64,000 nt of DNA from Mucilaginibacter segetis (GTDB lineage Bacteria > Bacteroidota > Bacteroidia > Sphingobacteriales > Sphingobacteriaceae), in contig NZ_JAEHFW010000001.1 in assembly GCF_016522075.1 (NCBI RefSeq), positions 1,736,001 through 1,800,000 of the forward strand, written 5' to 3'. A program made the position numbers and the translations under genes. The notes below the pieces were generated by a model. It saw only the letters and a program-made list of their open reading frames with translations. It was not told the DNA's origin and ran no database searches. Shown here piece by piece: positions 54,585 to 61,875 of this stretch (its first letter is position 1; every line of letters starts with the position of its first letter).

Positions 54585-54944
54585 ATGCCATTAGATGCTA
54601 AAGACCTGAGAATAGGTAACTTCATTCAAACGCCCGACGGCCTGGCTCGGGTCCAAACCATCGCAAATATGAAAATTGGCGGTGTTCGCCTGGAAAACGG
54701 AGAGACTAAAGTCATGGAATATAATGATTGCGAACCGGTCGGCCTCACTGAGGATTGGTTAGGACGGTTCGGATTTATACAGGAAAATGAAGCTTGGTGG
54801 AACAATTTTGTAGGAATTCGCCAGGTGGAGGACGGTTTTTATTTCAGCGAATTGCGTGATGGTATTGTGGATTTATCGCATGTTCACCAATTGCAAAATT
54901 TGGCTTATGTCATTAATCAAGCCGATTTGACTTTGGAATATTAA
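54585..54944 (+). CDS. Conserved hypothetical typical of mobile elements
   Basis: From the ATG at 54585 the protein has 119 residues: KDLRIGNFIQTPDGLARVQTI, then EPVGLTEDWLGRFGF, an aromatic stretch, and a C-terminal VHQLQNLAYVIN. This LRIGN...HQLQNL pattern is common in Bacteroidota phage- and island-encoded small proteins. Function unknown. Plus strand, divergent from the tra genes. Confidence 0.65.
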   Translation: MPLDAKDLRIGNFIQTPDGLARVQTIANMKIGGVRLENGETKVMEYNDCEPVGLTEDWLGRFGFIQENEAWWNNFVGIRQVEDGFYFSELRDGIVDLSHVHQLQNLAYVINQADLTLEY

Positions 54945-54960
54945 ACTATTTGGATTTTAG

Positions 54961-54992
54961 GACGTTTGTCTTTATATTTGAGGACAAGTGTC
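54961..54992 (+). promoter_or_regulatory. Promoter with inverted repeat ahead of the Xre-RES pair
   Basis: A TATATTTG -7 element at 54973-54980 is flanked by GACGTTTGTC (54961-54970) and GACAAGTGTC (54983-54992), an inverted repeat matching at 8 of 10 positions. The -7 element sits inside the repeat, so binding of the Xre antitoxin would block transcription. Confidence 0.5.
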
Positions 54993-54998
54993 TTAGTT

Positions 54999-55469
54999 AT
55001 GAAAACGCTGCACATAAATGATTTAGATATTGGGCAGGATGAAAGCTGCCGCGCTTACAGTTATTTTTTAACAGGTCAAGCCCTAAAGCAATCTTGTGAA
55101 AGTCGCCTGGATGTAATTGAATGTTTACGCGTTGGCTATCCTTATTATGTGATCGTGTTCATTTTGGAAAGCACAACCATTTCACGAAAAGACCTGTCCA
55201 ATATCCTGCATATCAGTACTCGCCAGTTAAGTCGTTACGATAAAGATGATTTGCTACCCGCCGAATTATCCGGACCGATCTATGAATTCAGCCGGATCTA
55301 TGCGCGGGGCGTGGATATCCTGGGCGATCGGGCAACCTTTGAGGGTTGGCTGAACCGGCCGCAACTGGCATTAGGCGGACAGGTACCCTTACATCTACTG
55401 GATACGACGGAAGGTATCCGCCTGGTGAACGACCTCCTTTCCCAGATCGAATTTGGTTTTTATTCATGA
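54999..55469 (+). CDS. Xre/MbcA/ParS-type antitoxin of a RES toxin
   Basis: From the ATG at 54999 (MKTLHINDLDIGQDE) the protein has 156 residues. The middle carries an Xre-like HTH (TISRKDLSNILHISTRQLSRY) and the C-terminus is a DUF2384-type toxin-binding domain (ATFEGWLNRPQLALGGQVPLHLLDTTEGIRLV). It would repress its own promoter and neutralise the RES toxin. The stop overlaps the toxin start (ATGA). Confidence 0.85.
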   Translation: MKTLHINDLDIGQDESCRAYSYFLTGQALKQSCESRLDVIECLRVGYPYYVIVFILESTTISRKDLSNILHISTRQLSRYDKDDLLPAELSGPIYEFSRIYARGVDILGDRATFEGWLNRPQLALGGQVPLHLLDTTEGIRLVNDLLSQIEFGFYS

Positions 55470-55918
55470 AGCTTTACCGGATCGCGCGTGAAAAATACTG
55501 CCGTGATCTCAGCGGTTATGGCGGGCAGTTAAGCGCAGCGCGCTGGCATGACCATTTGCCGGTCATTTATACCTCGCTGCAGTCCTCGACCTGTATTTTG
55601 GAAAAGCTGGTGCATTTGCGACCGGAAGAGATTCATCATGATTTGATAATCACCGTATTGGACGCCCCCGACGACCTGGATATGGCTCAACTGGTGTTAC
55701 GGGACCTTCCGCTAAATTGGCGCAGTTATCCGGCACCACCCGTATTACAGCGGATTGGTAACGCCTGGCTGCGGGGTAAAAGTTCGGCGTTGTTATTTGT
55801 GCCAAGCGTGATCGACCCCCTGGCGCAAAATGTACTCATCAATCCGTTGCATCCCGATTCGGCCCGTATTACTATCGCTGACGTGCAGCCCTTTCGTTAC
55901 GATGAGCGGCTGCGGTAA
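55466..55918 (+). CDS. RES-domain toxin
   Basis: A 150-residue RES-family protein (MKLYRIAREKYCRDLSGYGGQLSAARWH start, then VIYTSLQSSTCILEKLVHL, then GNAWLRGKSSALLFVPSVIDP and NVLINPLHPDSARI). RES toxins degrade NAD+ with phosphate or water. The conserved Arg and Tyr/Ser of the RES fold are in place. It forms a type II pair with the Xre antitoxin. Confidence 0.88.
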   Translation: MKLYRIAREKYCRDLSGYGGQLSAARWHDHLPVIYTSLQSSTCILEKLVHLRPEEIHHDLIITVLDAPDDLDMAQLVLRDLPLNWRSYPAPPVLQRIGNAWLRGKSSALLFVPSVIDPLAQNVLINPLHPDSARITIADVQPFRYDERLR

Positions 55919-55944
55919 TACTTTAGCATGACGTAATTTTCCGA

Positions 55945-56349
55945 TTAAAACTCATCTGCGGTGGAGCGGACTTCGTATTCGGGAATGTGTAACAACAGTT
56001 TGCAGGTCTCGGGGACTATTTCGAAGTTCCAATTTTCATAATCATCTTCCTCGGTATTCAGGTCGGAGCAGCCGTAGTAAAAATAAATCCAGTATTGAAT
56101 CTCGACCTTGCCTTTTAAGGAATTCGGGTCATAGAAAGCATCAACAATCTCAAAATCATCGATCTCCGGTGCGCCTCCGTTATCGTCGTGATAATCAAAC
56201 AAAATGCTTAAGATACGTTCCTTATTACCAGATTCAAACTCTTCGAAACCCTGGTGTTTTAAAATATCCTCAAGAAAGGCTATTAGCGTAATTTCTTCTT
56301 GAATGAACTGCTCGTAGACATCCGCTTCATAATCAAATTCCAAAATCAT
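55945..56349 (-). CDS. Very acidic unrecognised protein, fourth gene of the TAC-like operon
   Basis: A 134-residue protein from the ATG at 56349. It has many acidic residues (35 Asp/Glu against 7 Lys/Arg including a GTG-started first codon), with helical starts (FIQEEITLIAFLEDILKHQG) and a beta-like aromatic core (IQYWIYFYYGCSD). The ATG follows the chaperone stop in TAGTGATG, so it is coupled. I know no relative; a DNA-mimic or phage-sensing role is possible but only inferred. Confidence 0.6.
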   Translation of the reverse strand: MILEFDYEADVYEQFIQEEITLIAFLEDILKHQGFEEFESGNKERILSILFDYHDDNGGAPEIDDFEIVDAFYDPNSLKGKVEIQYWIYFYYGCSDLNTEEDDYENWNFEIVPETCKLLLHIPEYEVRSTADEF

Positions 56350-56351
56350 CA

Positions 56352-56792
56352 CTAATCTTCTGCTTCATTAACTGAAAAATTGGCGGGATCAATCACTGGC
56401 AAAACAGCACCTTGCAGAATGGTTCCTTTGAATTGCGCGAACATGAGACCCCGGGTCGTCGAAAGCGCGATCGTGTTCACGGAAAGTTGCAATTCATCTG
56501 GAATTAAGTGTTTTCCTTTTTTGTTTTGTTTAATGTGTTCGATACCGATTAAATCGAAATGGTATTTTGCAATTAAATGGCCTAAAATGGGCGTATCGCT
56601 GCCATCGCGCACGTCTATGCGGTTGGTCACGACCAGCCTTTTCTTTTCTGCATTAATGAAGCTTTCTAGGGATACACGAAATTGAAAGCCTTGTACTGTT
56701 TTAAAACCTTCCGGGATATTCAGACTAAATCCAGTTTGTTCGATTTGTACTAACTGGAAATCTATTTCAGAATTTTTTTTTGTTTTGCTCAT
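56352..56792 (-). CDS. SecB-like chaperone of a toxin-antitoxin-chaperone module
   Basis: A 146-residue protein with a SecB-like layout: long antiparallel strands (QLVQIEQTGFSL, FQFRVSLESFI, RLVVTNRIDVRDG), followed by a helix with TIALSTTRGLMFAQFKGTIL and VLPVIDPANF, which parallels the SecB end (alpha helix with Ser-Arg-Gly, then Pro-x-x-Pro/Asn-Phe). Free SecB-like chaperones in toxin-antitoxin operons stabilise the antitoxin. It follows the HTH antitoxin by 2 bases and the order matches M. tuberculosis HigB1-HigA1-Rv1957. Recognition by eye; a structure search would settle it. Confidence 0.65.
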   Translation of the reverse strand: MSKTKKNSEIDFQLVQIEQTGFSLNIPEGFKTVQGFQFRVSLESFINAEKKRLVVTNRIDVRDGSDTPILGHLIAKYHFDLIGIEHIKQNKKGKHLIPDELQLSVNTIALSTTRGLMFAQFKGTILQGAVLPVIDPANFSVNEAED

Positions 56793-56794
56793 AA

Positions 56795-57376
56795 TTAAGC
56801 TTTTAGTGCATAATGCCTATCCTCATCACTGTCCTTTTTGTTTTTGGTTTGAAATTCATTGATATTACCAACCCAATAAGATGTACCCAATGTATGCCAT
56901 TCCTGGCTACCATGGTGCGGAACGTTCAATGTTCCTATATTCGGATCAATCTTTCCGATATATTCTGACCAGTCTTCCGAATTCGCATCAGGCGCAATCA
57001 ATGGTTTTAGATAGGGATTACCGCCATAATACATACGTGGATAAAGCGTTTCAGCCAGTCCGAGAACGGCAAAATTCGATCTGAAAACCAGTTCCTGCGG
57101 TTTTTCGCGAAAGAGCTCCGCCAATGACACATCCAGTACATGGCATATCTCGGTTAAGGTGTCCTGCGTGAAATTATGCGTTCCGCTCAACCACTTACTA
57201 ATGACCGACGGTTGTTGACGCATACGTTCCGCGAAACCGGACTTATTCCAGCCATGCGCTTTTACCAGTTCGTCGATCCGTGCTGCCAGCAGCATTCGGT
57301 TTTCCGTTTTTTTTGCGTCAAGCGGATCGATTTCATCCAGTAAGTCATCTAATACGCTTTTATGTTCTTTACTCAT
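56795..57376 (-). CDS. HigA-like XRE antitoxin with long C-terminal extension
   Basis: A 193-residue protein. Residues about 28-88 are an XRE HTH (VKAHGWNKSGFAERMRQQPSVISKWLSGTHNF, then LTEICHVLDVSLAELF). A further 100 residues follow, rich in Trp, Tyr and Pro (YPRMYYGGNPYLKP, DWSEYIGK, SQEWHTLGTSYWVGN). HigA proteins end near residue 100, so this tail is a likely chaperone-addiction domain. It overlaps the toxin gene by 8 bases. Confidence 0.75.
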   Translation of the reverse strand: MSKEHKSVLDDLLDEIDPLDAKKTENRMLLAARIDELVKAHGWNKSGFAERMRQQPSVISKWLSGTHNFTQDTLTEICHVLDVSLAELFREKPQELVFRSNFAVLGLAETLYPRMYYGGNPYLKPLIAPDANSEDWSEYIGKIDPNIGTLNVPHHGSQEWHTLGTSYWVGNINEFQTKNKKDSDEDRHYALKA

Positions 57377-57869
57377 CGTCTTCCTCCAAAAAGGTCAGGT
57401 TACCTATCATATCTTTAAATCCTGCGTCCCATTTCAAATCACCCTCTTTAAAACGGGCATGAATTTTCTTGGCTACTGTTATCATCCTTTCGGCTTGTTC
57501 ACGTAGGTTGTCATCCTCCTGCCAGGCTCTGATTGATTTCGATTTAGGGCCGCCGCCGCCAAGGATCACGCAATCACCGCCAAAACGAACGCAATACAAG
57601 CGCAATTTCTTATCCGGGTCATCATACAAGGCGCATACCAAGTCCCCATATTTACCTTCATAAGGTTTAAAATACTGTTCACGGGCACCTGTCTTATGAC
57701 CAATAACACGCAAGCGGGTCACAATATCTTTAACTTCATCATGATAATCTTCCTGATATTCAGCTAAAAAATCGTCAAAGACCGACGTCGGCTGACCCTC
57801 CAGTGTCACCGCGTACACAGAGGCTTCATTACCGCTCAATCTTACAACCTTATTTAAGCTGAAATTCAT
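57369..57869 (-). CDS. HigB/RelE-like toxin
   Basis: A 166-residue protein with a RelE/HigB-like core: helix-rich first half (DDFLAEYQEDYHDEVKDIVTRLRVIGHKTGARE) and a beta-sheet half (YFKPYEGKYGDLVCALYDDPDKKLRLYCVRFGGDCVIL, then GGGGPKSKSI). It lacks obvious catalytic His, as many HigB toxins do. It would cut mRNA on ribosomes. It is the first gene of the four-gene operon; no in-frame start ahead of the ATG at 57869 is needed. Confidence 0.65.
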   Translation of the reverse strand: MNFSLNKVVRLSGNEASVYAVTLEGQPTSVFDDFLAEYQEDYHDEVKDIVTRLRVIGHKTGAREQYFKPYEGKYGDLVCALYDDPDKKLRLYCVRFGGDCVILGGGGPKSKSIRAWQEDDNLREQAERMITVAKKIHARFKEGDLKWDAGFKDMIGNLTFLEEDDE

Positions 57870-57899
57870 TTAAAAATACAATAATTCCATTAATATATA

Positions 57900-57935
57900 C
57901 AAATATAACTAAAATTTCACTTATAAATGAAATTT
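57900..57935 (-). promoter_or_regulatory. Promoter and operator of the toxin-antitoxin-chaperone operon
   Basis: A TATATTTG -7 element (minus strand, 57900-57907) lies 31 bases before the toxin ATG. Just upstream at 57912-57935 is a perfect inverted repeat with 8-base arms (AAATTTCA / TGAAATTT) and an 8-base spacer, in the -33 area. It fits an operator for the HigA-like protein. Confidence 0.55.
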
Positions 57936-58026
57936 ATGCTTGTGACTGCTACGCTTTTCAGTTCTCCATTTTTTTCTTTAACATTGTTTTTATTTAAGTA
58001 ACTTTATTCGAGCATTATAGCTATTG

Positions 58027-58599
58027 ATGAATACGTATGAGGGATATAGTGACCAGGAATTACTGGACCTGTTAAGGTTGGGTGACCGGTCTGCGTATAC
58101 GGCGATTTATCATCGTTATAAGTTCATTTTACATCATCACGCCTTTAATAAGCTGCGGAATAGGGAAGAGGCGCAGGATGTGCTGCAGGAGGTGTTTACC
58201 AACCTGTGGCTGAAGCGGGAGGCCTTGCAGATCAGGACGAATCTTTCGGGGTATTTGTACAGCGCGGTCAGGAACCGGGTGCTGGATATTTTTGCGCACC
58301 GGGAGGTGAAACTGAAGTATGTTAGCCGGGTGAAGCCGGAGCTGAGCAGCGTGCCGACGGATCATTTGGTGCGGGAGAACCAGTTGCGGGCGATCATTGA
58401 AAAAGAGATCGCGAACCTGCCGCCGCGGATGCGGGAGGTGTTTGAGCTGAGCCGGAAGCAGCATTTGACGCATAAGGAGATCGCCGAACTGATGGGTACC
58501 TCGGAAGAAACGGTGAAGAAGCAGGTTTCCGGCGCGCTGAAGCAGTTGCGGGTAAAGCTGGGTGTCCTGGCCTACCTGCTGTTGTTATTCCATTATTAA
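58027..58599 (+). CDS. ECF sigma factor (RpoE-like), orphan
   Basis: From the ATG at 58027 (MNTYEGYSDQELLDLLRLGD) the protein has 190 residues. Region 2 reads AYTAIYHRYKFILHHHAFNKL and EEAQDVLQEVFTNLWLKR; region 4 has LPPRMREVFELSRKQHLTHKEIAELMGTSEETVKKQVSGAL. It lies alone, without a FecR anti-sigma or SusC pair following, as is usual for such sigma factors in the phylum. The stop overlaps the convergent monooxygenase stop by 4 bases. Confidence 0.9.
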   Translation: MNTYEGYSDQELLDLLRLGDRSAYTAIYHRYKFILHHHAFNKLRNREEAQDVLQEVFTNLWLKREALQIRTNLSGYLYSAVRNRVLDIFAHREVKLKYVSRVKPELSSVPTDHLVRENQLRAIIEKEIANLPPRMREVFELSRKQHLTHKEIAELMGTSEETVKKQVSGALKQLRVKLGVLAYLLLLFHY

Positions 58600-59669
58600 A
58601 ATCCAAATCCTTCCTGGTTTCTTTGGCGGATCGCTTCTTCGGTGCGCAGGATGAAGTTTTCCTGGATGTTGCGCCGTGCGGTGGCCTGCACCTGTTCTAC
58701 AAAGGACCGCAAGTTGGCGTTATAGGTTTCAAAAGCCTTTTCATGGTCGTAGCCATGGGCGAGCAGGGCATCCGCCAGGGCTTCGGCACCGGCGATGGAC
58801 AGCGAAGCGCCCATGCCCGCGGCGGGGGAGGCACAGTAGCCGGCATCGCCGATAAGGGCAACACGGCCCTGGGTCCAGCAGGGCATATGGATCTGGCAGA
58901 ATTTATCGAAATAGAAGTTATCGGAAGCCTGGATTTCCTGGAGAAGTTCGGCGCTGCGCCAGCCCACGGTTTGGAACTGTTCGATGATCCGGTGTCGCTG
59001 GTCTTTCCGGTAATTGTAATCGAGCTCCTGTTCGGCATAATAGCAAAAGATGATGTCGGTTTTGCCGTTATAGGCATTGAGCATAACCGCCTTGTCGGGT
59101 TCGTTATAGGCTTGCATGGTCTTTTCCGGTACCAATAGTTTAGGGACGATACTGATGGAAAAATAGGCGTTCAGAAATTGGCTGTATTCAGCCTCGGGAC
59201 CGAAAATCAGGGTACGGACGGTGGAATGGATGCCGTCGCAGCCCAGAATAAGGTCGAAAGAACCCTGTTGGCCGTCCTTGAACGTCACCAGGCTGTCCTG
59301 GATGGCCGTGATGCTGTTGTTGAACAGGAACGTGACCTGCTGCAGGCGGGAAAGCATAATATCAACGAATTGATCGCGCTCGATCTCGATGCCGTCCGTT
59401 TCTTCGGGCATAACCATTGACCAGGCGGTGGTGTCATCCGGATACTTGAATTCCATACGTTCCACATGCAGGCTGGCGGCTTTTAATGCATCGTAGATGC
59501 CCATACGTTTAACGGTCTCCACGACCTGGTCGCGGATATCGACCGCGCCACCGGCGGTGCGAGGTGCGGCGGCCAGTTCGACCACGGTGACCTGGTAACC
59601 GAGATGGCTCATCCACCAGGCGGTTGACAGGCCCGCGATACTGGCGCCGGAGATCAATACATTTTTCAT
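58596..59669 (-). CDS. FAD-dependent monooxygenase (TetX/aromatic hydroxylase-like)
   Basis: From the ATG at 59669 (MKNVLISGASIAGLSTAWWMSHLGYQ) the protein has 357 residues: FAD site with GASIAGLS, the DG/DI segment (GGAVDIRDQVVETVKR), GCDGIHSTVRTLIFG and RVALIGDAGYCASPAAGMGASLSIAGAEALADAL. This is class A flavin monooxygenase. It would hydroxylate an aromatic or polycyclic compound with NAD(P)H. The upstream frame to 59933 overlaps the AraC regulator gene and is not used. Confidence 0.9.
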   Translation of the reverse strand: MKNVLISGASIAGLSTAWWMSHLGYQVTVVELAAAPRTAGGAVDIRDQVVETVKRMGIYDALKAASLHVERMEFKYPDDTTAWSMVMPEETDGIEIERDQFVDIMLSRLQQVTFLFNNSITAIQDSLVTFKDGQQGSFDLILGCDGIHSTVRTLIFGPEAEYSQFLNAYFSISIVPKLLVPEKTMQAYNEPDKAVMLNAYNGKTDIIFCYYAEQELDYNYRKDQRHRIIEQFQTVGWRSAELLQEIQASDNFYFDKFCQIHMPCWTQGRVALIGDAGYCASPAAGMGASLSIAGAEALADALLAHGYDHEKAFETYNANLRSFVEQVQATARRNIQENFILRTEEAIRQRNQEGFGF

Positions 59670-59728
59670 AACGCAAAAGAAGCGGCAAATCCGGCAGAGG
59701 ACAAGGCTGTTTCGCAGCGAGTATTGGA

Positions 59729-60553
59729 TTAATCGCGGTTTCGGAAGGCGAGGGCGCTTTGACCGGTCATCTTGGTGAAGAGCCGGGAAAAGTAAGGGTA
59801 ATCGTCGTAACCTAACAGGGCGGATATTTCCTTGACCGATAAGGGGGTGTGGTAAAGCAGGCGTTTGGCTTCCAGGATGACCCGTTGCCGGATATGGTGG
59901 GAAACCGGGTACCCGGTCACGTTTTTGACGCATTCGTTCAGATAGGGGACGGACAAATGGAGCTTTTCGGCATAGGCCGCCGGGCGTTTATCGGTCCGGT
60001 AGTGCTGTTCCAGCAGTTTTCGGAAGGAGCGGTTGATTACTTCGAAACGGGAATGCGGCTCCGTGGTGCCCGCATACTGGTCCATGACCCAGGCGGCGAT
60101 GGCATTGCAGCTATCGATGAAGGCCCGGCCGGTAGTCTGTAATTTGATCGTGAGCGCGAACATTTCCAGTATAAGCAACAGTTGTCCGGGGCGCAGGGCA
60201 ATGGGCGGTGCGGGCACTAGTTCCCCGAGACTATTCAGGTATTCGGGCCGTACAAACTCGTCCGTCATGACCAGGCTGTTGACGATCAGTGCTTCGGAGT
60301 TCAGCGTAAAATGCACCTGGTCGGGATGAATATAGATCACTGCCGGTGCGGTCAGCGTGCAGGACTGAAAATCGATCTCTAACTGCACGGTGCCTTGTTC
60401 CAGCAAAAAGAAGGAGTGGCCGTCATGCCGGTGCGCATCCTGGCTGCCCTGGAAATCTTTCAGGTCGTCGATCACCATTCGCTCGATGGCGATACCCCGG
60501 CCAAATTCGGTCGCCATCGGGTTAACGGGTATAGGGCTTCGTTTTTTACGCAT
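59729..60553 (-). CDS. AraC-family transcriptional regulator
   Basis: A 274-residue regulator: cupin-like start (HRHDGHSFFLLEQGTVQLEIDF), then a helical part, then an AraC C-terminus (YAEKLHLSVPYLNECVKNVTGYPVSHHI and LSVKEISALLGYDDYPYFSRLFTKMTGQSALAFRNR). It sits 59 bases upstream of the monooxygenase gene on the same strand and probably controls it. The second ATG at 60517 is an alternative start. Confidence 0.88.
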   Translation of the reverse strand: MRKKRSPIPVNPMATEFGRGIAIERMVIDDLKDFQGSQDAHRHDGHSFFLLEQGTVQLEIDFQSCTLTAPAVIYIHPDQVHFTLNSEALIVNSLVMTDEFVRPEYLNSLGELVPAPPIALRPGQLLLILEMFALTIKLQTTGRAFIDSCNAIAAWVMDQYAGTTEPHSRFEVINRSFRKLLEQHYRTDKRPAAYAEKLHLSVPYLNECVKNVTGYPVSHHIRQRVILEAKRLLYHTPLSVKEISALLGYDDYPYFSRLFTKMTGQSALAFRNRD

Positions 60554-60650
60554 ACTGCTTACTTATACTTGGCTTCATTTTTTATAATTAGGATGATATA
60601 TGACCCCTACAAGTTACAAATATTATCATGATCGCCGTCATCGGACATGG

Positions 60651-61049
60651 TCAATACGCCTGTTCGGGTATGGGTTCGGCGAGAATCCTGTTTCCTGCCC
60701 GATCATAATAGGTACACACCATTGCCTGCGTGTCGACCGTCCATTTGGCCACACCGGCTTCGGCGACCTGCTGGCAAACGGTGAGGAAATCAGTTTTGCC
60801 CTGCTGGTGCTCCGTGATGATCTGCTGAAGTGTCTGGGCCGATGGGTTGGTTGAAATCGTCTTTTCGGGGTAGATGGGATCACTGTTGATCTGAAAACCG
60901 CCGGCGCCGTGGTATTCGGTTTGTCCGTCCCGGACCTGGAAATCGTAATGGACTAAACCCAGTTGTTTGATGGCTTGTACGTAAGCGGGAAAATCCGCGC
61001 CGCTTTTGACTTTGGCGTGTGCCGCCTTCATTTGTTGTAATGTGAACAT
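60651..61049 (-). CDS. DUF1398-family protein (YbcV-like)
   Basis: From the ATG at 61049 (MFTLQQMKAAHAKVKSGADFP) the protein has 132 residues matching DUF1398: YVQAIKQLGLVHYDFQVRDGQTEYHG and TISTNPSAQTLQQIITEHQQGKTDFLT, ending WTVDTQAMVCTYYDRAGNRIL. Function unknown; phage lambda-derived YbcV is the reference. The longer frame to 61082 gives no family residues. Confidence 0.85.
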   Translation of the reverse strand: MFTLQQMKAAHAKVKSGADFPAYVQAIKQLGLVHYDFQVRDGQTEYHGAGGFQINSDPIYPEKTISTNPSAQTLQQIITEHQQGKTDFLTVCQQVAEAGVAKWTVDTQAMVCTYYDRAGNRILAEPIPEQAY

Positions 61050-61095
61050 GTTCAAAGGTAGCCGGCCGGTAGGGGCGGCCATTGTAAAAATCCGT

Positions 61096-61860
61096 TTATT
61101 TCAAACTTTTCAGATACTGTTCGGGCGTGACGGCGGCGAACTTTTTGAAGTCTTTGATAAAGTGGGCCTGGTCATAATAGGAAGCTAAATAGTCGGCATA
61201 GCCTTGCTGGCCGTTTTGCATGGCGTTCAGGACATGGCGGGCACGGACGATCGTGGCGAATTTTTTTGGCGAGGCACCGACCTCCGCGCGGAAACGTTTT
61301 TCCAGCGGGCTGGCACTGGTATTTAACTGTTTAGCCAAGTCGCTGATGCGGATGCTGCCCTGGGACTGATGAATGGCGTGCAGGGCGGAACGGACCAACA
61401 GGTCCGTCGGCTGGTCCCGCATAGCGCGGATCAAAAACTGTTCGACCAGGGCAATACGGGCCGGGTCGCTTTGTGCGCCTGCCAGCTGCTCTTGTAATTG
61501 CGCCAGGGAAGGACGATCGAAGAAATGGTCTAAGGACAAGCTCTCCCCAAAGAGTTCATGCAGGGGTGTTTTCAGGAAGCGCGCGGCGCCATGTTCGCGG
61601 AAAACGACCAGTACCGAACCGGTGCCGGTCGTATTTTGGAAGGTGCGGTACCTGTCGGTCAGGCCGGTGATCCCTGCCGGCGCTAAATGATGCTGCTGGC
61701 CGGTTCCCCAATAGGATAAGTTGCCCCGGTACTGGAAACCCATCACAAGCGCGGTATCCGGCAGCACGTTATAGGCATGCTCCTGTTCATTTTCCGAAAT
61801 GACCAGGTGCTTGACACAGGGCAGCAATGGGTCGCAGGGTAAATGCACATCGAACTTCAT
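61096..61860 (-). CDS. AraC-family transcriptional regulator
   Basis: From the ATG at 61860 (MKFDVHLPCDPLL) the protein has 254 residues with a C-terminal AraC HTH (RISDLAKQLNTSASPLEKRFRAEVGASPKKFATIVRARHVL and YADYLASYYDQAHFIKDFKKFAAVTPEQYLKS). The sensor half is of the DUF6597/YesN-like type. A TATCTTTG -7 element lies 3 bases upstream of the ATG, so the message may be leaderless. It may regulate DUF1398 and the SDR gene. Confidence 0.85.
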   Translation of the reverse strand: MKFDVHLPCDPLLPCVKHLVISENEQEHAYNVLPDTALVMGFQYRGNLSYWGTGQQHHLAPAGITGLTDRYRTFQNTTGTGSVLVVFREHGAARFLKTPLHELFGESLSLDHFFDRPSLAQLQEQLAGAQSDPARIALVEQFLIRAMRDQPTDLLVRSALHAIHQSQGSIRISDLAKQLNTSASPLEKRFRAEVGASPKKFATIVRARHVLNAMQNGQQGYADYLASYYDQAHFIKDFKKFAAVTPEQYLKSLK

Positions 61861-61863
61861 ACC

Positions 61864-61871
61864 CAAAGATA
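61864..61871 (-). promoter_or_regulatory. -7 element (TATCTTTG) near the AraC start at 61860
   Basis: TAnnTTTG on the minus strand three bases before the ATG; suggests transcription starting at or close to the start codon. No -33 TTG at typical spacing. Confidence 0.35.
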
Positions 61872-61875
61872 GCGA

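Noticed and set aside
59670..59933. N-terminal extension of the monooxygenase frame
   Set aside because: It overlaps the AraC gene at 59729-60553 and is Arg/Pro-rich; the FAD-binding start is right after the ATG at 59669.
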